Below, one piece after another: positions 51,529 through 60,800 of a stretch of DNA of 64,000 nt. The position numbers and the translations under genes are program-made. Position 1 is the stretch's first letter. Each line of letters opens with the position of its first letter. Location: assembly GCA_004762125.1 (NCBI GenBank), contig SIHQ01000026.1, positions 1 through 64,000 of the forward strand. The letters run 5' to 3'. This stretch comes from Oceanospirillales bacterium. Its GTDB lineage: Bacteria > Pseudomonadota > Gammaproteobacteria > Pseudomonadales > Endozoicomonadaceae. The notes beneath the pieces were generated by a model. The model had not been told where the DNA came from and searched no databases. It saw only the letters and a program-made list of their open reading frames with translations.

Positions 51529-53289
51529 TCACACCTTGCTAGGAAGTTCCTGATAATTGATGTGGCTTTTATGCTTAAAAACATAATAGCTGACAACCAC
51601 CATAACCACGACAACAACGGCAACCGTCGCTACGACACCAAGTGAAACACTCGTTGGTATCACCCAGTCCTTAGGATTCTTTTTAACTGGACACAGATTC
51701 GAAGCACCATCCTCACCATCAAATCGAGCATAGGCCATCATCCCTTGATCTTCATGGGGAAGAATATGGCAATGCATTACATAATTACCGGCGTATCGCT
51801 CAGGCTGCATTCTTATCTTGAAACTGCTATCAGCTGATTCAGGCAGGCTGGGATAAAAAATCGTATCGTGCCAATCTCCAGCTTTCAGATAATTATCTGG
51901 CCCATCAGTCGTCAGCTGGAAAGAACCTGCATGGACATGAAAGCTGTGGTAATTAGCATTCTTCAGAGTCCATTCTTCAATGCTTTCCAGCGTTGAAGAA
52001 TAAATGGCTGAGGCGGGATTAAACTGCTGTCCGTTGATCATGTACTTTTTAGTTGTCTCATCATCGGTCAGAGTAAAGGTTGTTGATCGTAGCTGTGAGG
52101 GTTGGGCTTTCGTTAAGTCGGGTAAATAGCAGGGAAGCTGGTAGCTAGTAACGATAAGATCAGGCTGAACCGGCTTTGTCGTCTCCTGTACTTTCAGGCT
52201 CAACAGTGGAGCCGTTCCCAAAAAGCTCTTGTCATCATCCACTTCCCCTATGGATTGAAGCTCCCTGTCTCCGGCAGTGTTGCAACGAACGGCCAAATCA
52301 CTTCGTCCACCAGCAGGAACAATCAACCTCTTCACTTCTCTCGGGTATTCTTTCAGGAAAACCCCGTCCTTTGCCAATAACTGAAATTCACACTGTTCAG
52401 GTACCTGAATACTCAGCCACTGCATCATATTTGCATTGATAATCTGAAGCCGTTTCCACTGCCCTTTTTCCATTTCCAGAAAAGGCCGGTACTGGCCATT
52501 TACTGTATAGAAGCTGTTCTCTTCTAGTCTAAGAGTCTCGTCTATAGAACATTCACCGTTGGCCTCATACCCCCAGATAGTGTCATTAGATCCATGAGCA
52601 ATCTTATCCATCTCACTAAACGACCACTGATTAATAATAAGCAGCTCTTTTGGAAGACTGGCTACCTGTTCTGATACTCCATCTTTATCATTTTCTTCAA
52701 TAACAAGACCTCCCATAGCCCCCCCACCAACCTGTAGAGCTGTTGAGCCATGCTGATGCGGGTGATACCAGTAAATGCCCGGTGCGTGGTAATCAGGCAA
52801 TGTCGTTTTGTACTGATAGCTGTCACCACCTCTCACCTGAACTGATAAGACGTCATCAGCTGGCGCGTTGGGAGAGACATGAAGTCCATGAGTATGAAAG
52901 TTTGTTGTATTGGGTAAGCGAAAGCGGTTGAGTACACCTTCATCAGGATCGGGTGTCAGAGTATTAGAGAGCTTCAGATTAAGCGTCGCTCCTTTTTTCA
53001 GGCTCAGCGTAGGCCCCGGAACAGTGACTTTTCCTTGATAGCGATACATCCTGGTTGAAATATCATGGCATGGCCCATGAAAGACCTCTTTAACCAACTC
53101 AAGAGAGACATTAAGCTGCCCTTGCTCACTGCTGGCAATAACCGGTGATCTCAAAAGGGTGGGTTCTGGAACACCGCTACCACTACCGCTGTTACTGCCA
53201 CTACCAGAGCCAGCTATGGCCTGTTCAATAGATAAAACCAGAACTATCTGTGTACAAACAGGAAGTACAAGCCTGAGCAGAGCCCTCAT
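51529..53289 (-). CDS. Membrane-anchored multicopper oxidase
   Basis: 586 residues. A signal peptide (MRALLRLVLPVCTQIVLVLS...) is followed by a Gly-Ser linker (GSGSGSNSGSGSG). Copper ligands: HTHGLH (His132, 134, 137), HPHQHG (176, 178, 180), NYHSFHVHAG and the T1/T3 motif HCHILPHEDQGMM. The set is complete, so laccase-like activity is expected. A C-terminal helix (SLGVVATVAVVVVVMVVVSY) and a short basic tail would tether it to the inner membrane, facing the periplasm. Metals, phenols or siderophores are possible substrates. Most bacterial laccases lack this anchor. Confidence 0.9.
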   Translation of the reverse strand: MRALLRLVLPVCTQIVLVLSIEQAIAGSGSGSNSGSGSGVPEPTLLRSPVIASSEQGQLNVSLELVKEVFHGPCHDISTRMYRYQGKVTVPGPTLSLKKGATLNLKLSNTLTPDPDEGVLNRFRLPNTTNFHTHGLHVSPNAPADDVLSVQVRGGDSYQYKTTLPDYHAPGIYWYHPHQHGSTALQVGGGAMGGLVIEENDKDGVSEQVASLPKELLIINQWSFSEMDKIAHGSNDTIWGYEANGECSIDETLRLEENSFYTVNGQYRPFLEMEKGQWKRLQIINANMMQWLSIQVPEQCEFQLLAKDGVFLKEYPREVKRLIVPAGGRSDLAVRCNTAGDRELQSIGEVDDDKSFLGTAPLLSLKVQETTKPVQPDLIVTSYQLPCYLPDLTKAQPSQLRSTTFTLTDDETTKKYMINGQQFNPASAIYSSTLESIEEWTLKNANYHSFHVHAGSFQLTTDGPDNYLKAGDWHDTIFYPSLPESADSSFKIRMQPERYAGNYVMHCHILPHEDQGMMAYARFDGEDGASNLCPVKKNPKDWVIPTSVSLGVVATVAVVVVVMVVVSYYVFKHKSHINYQELPSKV

Positions 53290-53344
53290 ACAGCTGAAAG
53301 CCTTCTATAAGAATCAATTGATGTTAGAGAATAGCAGAAGAGCT

Positions 53345-53776
53345 TCAAGCCATATTTTTTCTAAACGAGAGTAGTAGCTTCAAGGCGGTTGAAGGGTTTG
53401 ATGCCAGATCAGATGGGTCAAAATCAGCATTCAAAAACGCGGAATAACCTTCCTCTTCAGCCAAGCTCGACTTTGATGATTGCTTGAAACCCATTGCCCA
53501 CTGTGAAAAGTTTCTGCTGTCTATATTAGACTCAAGAAGAACAATTACCCCATAATGGCGGTCATCTCCGGAAATGACATTGTAAATTTCTCTAACGGCT
53601 TCTCGAGGGCCCTCCAGCACTTGCATAAAGACCCCTTCGCTGTACAGCAACATCCCTGTAACTGCTTTTCTGGCGTTATTTTTTCTGGCTGAAGCCAGTA
53701 TTTTTTCCAGCTCTGAGTTCCCTATTAACTCGGAAGAAGAGCTGGTGTAAACGATCTGATACAGGTTGCTTTCCAT
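53345..53776 (-). CDS. Stand-alone BLUF-domain blue-light sensor
   Basis: 143 residues. The BLUF fold binds FAD and changes hydrogen bonding in blue light. All key residues are present: Tyr10 (IVYTSS), Asn34 (KNNARKAVTG), Gln52 (FMQVLEG), Trp93 and Met95 (SQWAMGF). After the domain a tail of about 45 residues is helical. No enzymatic output domain is fused, so it must signal through a partner protein. No obvious partner is adjacent. It is on the same strand as the multicopper oxidase, about 55 bp upstream of it. Confidence 0.92.
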   Translation of the reverse strand: MESNLYQIVYTSSSSELIGNSELEKILASARKNNARKAVTGMLLYSEGVFMQVLEGPREAVREIYNVISGDDRHYGVIVLLESNIDSRNFSQWAMGFKQSSKSSLAEEEGYSAFLNADFDPSDLASNPSTALKLLLSFRKNMA

Positions 53777-53834
53777 AGCTAAAAACCCTTGAACATGACT
53801 CTTTCAGTGTAGCCAGTATTGACAAAACTGGCTC

Positions 53835-54746
53835 TTACAGATTTCCTTTTTCCACATCCTTGAAAAAGCCAACTAATGCTTGCCGGTAGTTTTCAGGATC
53901 ATCCCACATGGCGCAGTGGCTTCCGTTTTCACAAATGACCAGCCGGCTATGGGGAATGATTGATCGCATCTGTCTCTGATCTTCAGGTGCCATAGTGTCA
54001 TAACGGCCTGCCAGAATAAGCGTTGCCACCCGAATGGAGGCCAACTCATTCCAGCGATCCCAACCCAGCAAATTACCGGTAAAAACAAACTCGTTATTAC
54101 CTTGCATAGTGTTGTAGACCTTATCATTCATATGATCAAAAGCCCGGTTCAGAGGGTCAGGCCACTCAGCTAAACGACAAATATGTTGACGATAAAGGTG
54201 TTCCATCAACAGCGCCTGATACTCTTCATTTTCAAGATCATCAGTTTCTTCATACTGTTTCATCTTCTGAACAGTATCCAATGGCAACTGTTCACGAAGG
54301 TGATTGATATGTGTCATGTAGGATTGAATACTGCCGGTAATGCTACTCAGAATCAGACCTTTAAGGTGAGCTTGATATTTCAGGGCGTATTCAATGGCCC
54401 AGAGACCACCGCAGGAATGGCCAAACAGATAAAAGTCATCAAGTTCCAAAGCCACACGAACCTGTTCGATTTCTTCAACAAAACGTTCCAGAGTCCACAA
54501 TGATTCATCTTCAGGCTGATCCGAACACCAGGAGCCCAACTGATCGTAGAAAATAACTTCAATGTCTTCAGGTACCAGAAAGTCTTCCAAACACTCCAGA
54601 TATTCATGAGTACACCCTGGGCCCCCATGTAAGGTAAGCACTTTGATCGGGCCTGAACCTACCCGTCTGGTCCAAACCTCATGACCATTATCAAGCGTTA
54701 CCCATTGCACACCAGTGGCTGTCTGTTTTTCCTGTCGGGTTATCAT
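53835..54746 (-). CDS. Proline iminopeptidase (alpha/beta hydrolase)
   Basis: 303 residues. Serine peptidase of family S33, removing N-terminal proline. The oxyanion-hole motif HGGPG, YDQLGSW, the nucleophile elbow GHSCGG (Ser), the late Asp in AGRYDTMAPED and the His in ENGSHCAMWDDPENY are all present. No signal peptide, so probably cytoplasmic. It stands alone; some relatives act as general acyl hydrolases. Confidence 0.9.
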   Translation of the reverse strand: MITRQEKQTATGVQWVTLDNGHEVWTRRVGSGPIKVLTLHGGPGCTHEYLECLEDFLVPEDIEVIFYDQLGSWCSDQPEDESLWTLERFVEEIEQVRVALELDDFYLFGHSCGGLWAIEYALKYQAHLKGLILSSITGSIQSYMTHINHLREQLPLDTVQKMKQYEETDDLENEEYQALLMEHLYRQHICRLAEWPDPLNRAFDHMNDKVYNTMQGNNEFVFTGNLLGWDRWNELASIRVATLILAGRYDTMAPEDQRQMRSIIPHSRLVICENGSHCAMWDDPENYRQALVGFFKDVEKGNL

Positions 54747-54824
54747 GCACAGTTCACTTTTTACCTGTTTGGTGCAGTCAGTTTAGGCGTAATTTTCAGG
54801 ACAGTATTTCGAAGATTGAAAGGA

Positions 54825-54856
54825 TAAAAAAGTCGGCTTAAGAAAAAACCGACTTT
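54825..54856 (-). terminator. Rho-independent terminator of the autotransporter gene
   Basis: On the minus strand AAAGTCGG pairs with CCGACTTT around a 12-nt loop, and the T-run continues after the stem (CCGACTTTTTTA). It starts about 9 bp after the autotransporter stop codon. Confidence 0.82.
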
Positions 54857-54864
54857 GAATCACT

Positions 54865-57800
54865 TTAGAAGTCGTAGCGGAATTTGGCGTTCAGACCATG
54901 GGAACGATAAGTCTGGCTCCAGTTATAGTCATAGCCTGTGCGGACATACCAGTTTCGTCCCAAATCAAAGTAGAGACCAAAACTGGCGCTGTAGCGTTGT
55001 GAGTCTCTGGCAGGCCCTTCAAGGACTTGTTGGGCATCAATACCTAAAAAGCTGTATTCAACTTTTGAGCCTGTTGTATGAAGGTCTCTATGTGACATCA
55101 GAGTGAAGTCAGGCTCTATATACTGCTTACCAGATTGTATCAAACCCTTAATGCTGAAACCAAGACCCAGTTCAAGAGCACTGTAATCTCGAATATCTAT
55201 ATTGTCTGGATGAATCGGATGTCCTTTTGGCTTGTATGATTCGAAATACACTTTACCGTAATTAAGTTCGGCAAGGGGTGTGAACTCCCAGTTACTGCCT
55301 AAAGCAAAGCGATAGCCAATCACTGATTTCAAATTCCACTGATGACTGTTGTAATCACCGGTAATTTTTTCGTTCTTCAAACCAGCATTGGTTTGTATAT
55401 TCCTAACCAACTGCTCAACTGTATTACTCGCAGTACCTCCAGAAAACATCAGATCTACAAAGAAACTGTCGTATTCCATACTGCCGTATATAGTACCCAG
55501 AAAGTTATGACTTTCAGTTGAGCGGTCATTTTCAGTATTCACAACACCATAACCATAAGTAGCTGCGACACCCAACCTGAATCGATCAAGAACAATACTG
55601 TCAATACCCAATACAATGCCACCAGCACGGTTATTGTAGCCATCAGTACTTGGTTTCTGATCCTGATTCCCTTCCAGAAGCATCATCTGTCCCCAGAAAG
55701 ATCCGCCATTCAGCAGGGTATAATCCATGTGACGGATTTCGCGCTCTCTCTTTGATGAAGTGTTAGAGCTGTAGTCAGAACTATCTTCTTCATCAACATT
55801 TGAAGATGATGACCCACTCTCGTCATAACTACTTCCGTAAAGACCAAAACCAAACCCGTCATCACCAAAGTTAAGACCGCTCCCCCTCAAACTGTTGATA
55901 CGATCAAACACAATGGATTGGGAGGCCATGGCAATAGCTCTTGGCGCAGTATGAGTCGAACCGGAGGTGTCTGGACGGACATCGTCTTCTAACTCACCAA
56001 CTATTTTTTCCGAGCGATTCAAGTTTAAAATTATTTTACGAGAATCGTCAGGATGCGCATTAGAATTTAGGGCTGCCAGCAGAGCCTGCCCCATAACACC
56101 ATTTACATCCTCAGAAGTACTGGCTCGAATTTCTACTTTAATATCGCCGTTTTCGGTAAAGGTTCTGGTTTGAAGCAATGCACTGCCTGCACTGGCTGTA
56201 ATGCGCTCCAAAGCGTTGCCATCTACTGCTTGAGCATCAACAACAGTTACCACGGGCCCGTTGTTATAAAGACTCAGGTAGGCAGCATTATCTTCAGGCA
56301 TAAAGCTCAGAATACTTCCTGCGGCTTCAGCAAATGCAGTTCCTGAAGCGGTTATCAGAGAGTGATTACTGTTCAGGGAATCATCCAGATAAACAGACGT
56401 CCTTTCAGGAAGAGTAAAATCACCATCAATGGTAATGTTGGAATCATCACTGATGATTAGGTGCTCAACTCCACTGATATTGCCGTTAAACGTACCTTCT
56501 CGAAGATCGACTGTGTCTGAATGACTACTACCTATAATTCTCCCTCGAATATGAGAAGCATCGGCTGCATTTTCTTTTATTTGTATCAGATCCAGTGCTG
56601 AAACTGACCCGCTAAAATCAATAACGTTTGTGCTAGAAGAAGATCCTAGGGTACCTCTATTTTTGACCTTACCATCCAGTGTGCCGGTACTACGCACAAT
56701 ACCATTCACAGTCCCATTATTAACGATGTTTCCGTTCAACTGCCCTGAAGAAATATTGATGTTGCCTGAAATTATTCCAGTATTCTCTATATCTCCTGTC
56801 ATGGTTCCTGATGTTGTGATGCCACCATTCAGGGTGCTGGCATTGATAACATTTCCAGCCCGAGTACCACCACTGATGATATTGCCTGTCAGCGTTCCAG
56901 TATTTTTTATGTAGCCATTATGAATTCCGGAAACCGTGATGTTGCCGTTCTGAGTACCCGTATTAATCAGATTGCCGTCTATTCGACCGTCGGTAACCGT
57001 ATTACCCGTCATACTGCCACTGTTAATGAAGTCTCCATTCAACCTTCCTGCACTAGCAACACCAAACCCGCCAGTTATGGTTCCCGAATTGGTTATCGAG
57101 CCAGTCGTTAGACCCCCATTAATAACGATACTACCTACCAATTGATCCGTATTTTGAATGTCTCCGAGCAGAGTACCGGAACTTACAATGTTGCCTGTGA
57201 TTTTTTCATTGTTAATGATATCGCCTGTAAGTTGTCCTGTGGAACCAACAACAATACCTCCAGTGATTATTCCCGAGTTACTAATCGCCCCAGTCATCAC
57301 GCTGTTAATAGCAATAGCGCCCAATGATGTATTCCCGGTGACAGTGCCACCATCATCAATCCGTATCACACCAGTCACGCTACCATCCACTCTGATAGCT
57401 GCACCACTAGATGAGCTAAGGTGCCCGGAACTGGAAACGTTAATGACAGTGTCGGTAACTGATCGAATGATATCGTTGGTAAGACGACCACCTGTGACCA
57501 TACTTGTAGCTAGCGTTCCACCAAGCTGCCCGTTACTACTGACATAGATTGCACTGTTACTCGAACCCGTAGACGTGATAGCTCCATCAACCTGAATGGA
57601 GTCGATATAGGAATAGCTGCCCACTGCGATCGTGTTAGTTGCCGAAGTAACGGTTGCGCCATCATCAACGGTGTAGCCTCTTCCATTATTACCAACACCA
57701 TTCAAAACCGCCCAGTTGGTATTTGAACCACTAGAGCTATAAGCAGAATAACTGGTTAGTGTCTGGTTAGTATCAACGTAGATTTGCCCTTTGATTACGC

Positions 57801-60800
57801 CATGATTTTGTATCACAGCCTGGTGATCTGCAGGGCTGGGGTTGCTGTCGGAACTATCGAAAAGAATCGCGGCATCTGTTGAGCCACCTTTACCGGAAAC
57901 AAGCCCTGTACTGGTGACATGAATGGCTCCCGTAATATCACCTTCTACTTCCAGTGCTGAACCCTGTGTCGATGACAGCTCGCCATCTACCTGCAGAACA
58001 ACATCATTTTCATTACTGGTTGTACCCAATGAAGCATCTTCCGCAATGTAGATAGCCCGCTTATTACTTCCGGTGCTGCTCAACACTGCGCCGGCATCGA
58101 TACCGATTTTTTTAATATCAGAGTACTCACCGATATTTACAGTGTCTGTAGTAGTAGAAACAGTACGGTTGCTGCTCAGCTGATACGTACCATTCAGTAA
58201 GCTTCTATCACCAGAGGTTCCTTCTGAGGAATAAGCCGAGCGGGAGGAGGATATCAACGTTGGATTACCAGATACCGTGATATCTCCGTTAATAGTTCCT
58301 TCATTTCTAATATCAGAGTTGGAGCCACTCGGAGAATTATTCTGGGAATTATTAATCGCCAAGTCACCATTAATTGTGCCTGTATTAATAATTGCTTCAT
58401 TTACAGCAGTATGAGCACCACTCAGGGAAATATCTCCGAGAATATTGCCTTCATTTCGAATTGAACCAGTGATGCTGGAACCAGTACTACTCAGCTTAAT
58501 AGCACTTCCGTTTGAGGCTTGTGAGGTAAGAGAGCCTGTTGAAGTAATATGAATGGCATTCCCAGAACTGTCATTTCCAACGCTGCCGTTATTGGTGATA
58601 TTGATTCCTGTGCCAGACGAGATATGCGTTCCAGAAATACTAATGCCATCAGCAACCGAACCACCGTTAACATCTATCGTACCAGTATAATCACCAGCAG
58701 ATGCAATGTTAATTTGTCCGCTGGAAATAGCGCCGTTAACCAGTATTTCACCGGTAGTGTTACCTGTAATGTTAATGGCGTCACCATCAGTAGATGACAG
58801 AGAGCCACTCGTTGCTATTTCTATAATCGTATCGGTCTGAACGTTGCCTAAATTACCGGTGGCTCCAATTTTAATAGCGTCAGCAATTGACGACTGAGTG
58901 CCTTTAATACTGATTATTTTATTAATTGAACCGTTATTTTCAATAGAGCCTGTTAAGATTTTTCCTAAACCTAAAGAAATTGCAGCACTTGTACCGTTTA
59001 AACGACCTCCCGAATCAACCTGAATTTTACCGATCAGGTTGGTTTCGATATTGATACCGATACCATTGATACCTGTTGCATCAACTGCAGCTCCATCACT
59101 GACACTAATGATGGTTTCTAATTCAGTAGGCGTATCGTCACCTAAAACAGCACCGTCATCTAACTGGACAGCATTCTTATTGTCACCGGAAGTGCTGAGT
59201 GTTCCTGCAGTCACACTTATCTGATCAACCGCTGCACCGTTTTTGATCCATATTGCATGGTCGTCTGTTGAGGTAACGGTTCCCCCAGTTACTTCAAAGC
59301 CTCCGGATAATGTTGAACCATCTTCACCAATATAAGCTGAACCAGCTCCTGATTTACCCGCAGTATCAATACCTCCGGTAATAGAACCACTATTTACAAT
59401 GGCACCATTAATAGAGCCATTATTAACAATTCCGCCAGTAACATTATTGCCTGCTGTCACAACAATGGCTTTTGAACCTGTGCCTGTTGAAGTCAGAACA
59501 GCTCCAGAGTTGATGGTAATAGAGTCAATAGTGTTGGCGTTGGCTGTGCCGTCGCCAATTTTGATTGTGCCTTCGGACGACGCTGAAGTGAGGCTACCAT
59601 TATCGAAAATTGTCAAACCGCCTTCCAAGGTTGCCGAACCTGTTGAACTGTACGCTGAAAAATCACCTGAACTTTGGTTATTAATCGACACACCATTAGT
59701 GATAAATCCGCTGTTAGCAATCGCACCGTACATCCAACCACTGTTAGTAATGGTTCCTATAAAGCCAGCATTAACAATACCGCCCCCATTATCAGTTGCA
59801 TCTCCAAGCACTCCGCCTGAAGCTATCTCAATAGTGGTAACATCCCCAGCTGCTGTCAGGTTAATTGCTGTATCATCTTTACCGGCTTTCAAGGTTCCAT
59901 TGATGGTTATGGTGTCGACTTCCAGCGGTACGGTATCCGTTGTACCTGATGTAGCGCCAATAGATACAGCGATTGCTCCGGATGTTTCTACAACACCACC
60001 TGCATCAACGGTATAGCCTCCGGTTAATGTTCCGGACTCACTGGAATACACTGTTCCAGTGCCTGCATTTTGATTATTAAGAGCGATACCACCGGCTATT
60101 GATCCGCTGTTGGCAATGCTGCCAGTCAAGGTTCCATTATTATCAATTCCGGCGGTAATGCTGCCCATGTTATTAATGGCATTGGTAGCACCGGCCAGGT
60201 TGCCAGTACTACCAATGGTTATCGAGCCAACACTTGTACCTGCACCAATACTGACTGCATCGTTATGAGTAGTAGAAACCAAACCGTTGGCTGTGTAACT
60301 GGTGAGTGACGATGTACCTGATGAGCTGTAAGCAGATGCAGCACCTGCATCCTGAGTTTGAACTGTTATGCTGCCAATACTGCCTGCTCCAGTATTGGTG
60401 ATTGCTCCCGTGAAAGTTCCTGTATTGGTAATAGCAGAAATAGTGCCTGAGTTGTCAATAGAACCTGCCAGAGTACCTGTGTTGTTATTACTAATAGTTC
60501 CAATGGTACCCGCATTTGTAATATCGCCAGTGATAGTGCCATCATTCAATAATGTTCCGGAAAGACTGCTGCTACCTCCTACGTTAATTGCATCGCCATT
60601 AACGTTAGCCACTGGCGTAGTGGCGTTATAAACACCCGTTGTATTTAGTGTTGCACCATCGTTAACAGTTATATTGTCTATGGAAGCATTATCGACCAGA
60701 ACAATCGTATCCTGGTTAGAGGTCACTGTTCCATCAACGGTATAGCCGCCTGTTAAAGACGTTGACCCAGTTGATACTGATGAGTTGTAGGCTGACGCAT

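Noticed and set aside
56600-57300. Regularly spaced short DNA repeats that superficially look like an array
   Set aside because: They are the in-frame codons of the autotransporter NxGTxxGxI repeats; there are no unique spacers and no cas genes, so not CRISPR.
59399-60016. Long reading frames on the plus strand opposite the autotransporter (for example 205 codons here, also 57158-57547)
   Set aside because: They are Pro/Val/Ile-rich mirror images of the repetitive Gly/Ser/Thr codons, without ribosome sites or domain content.
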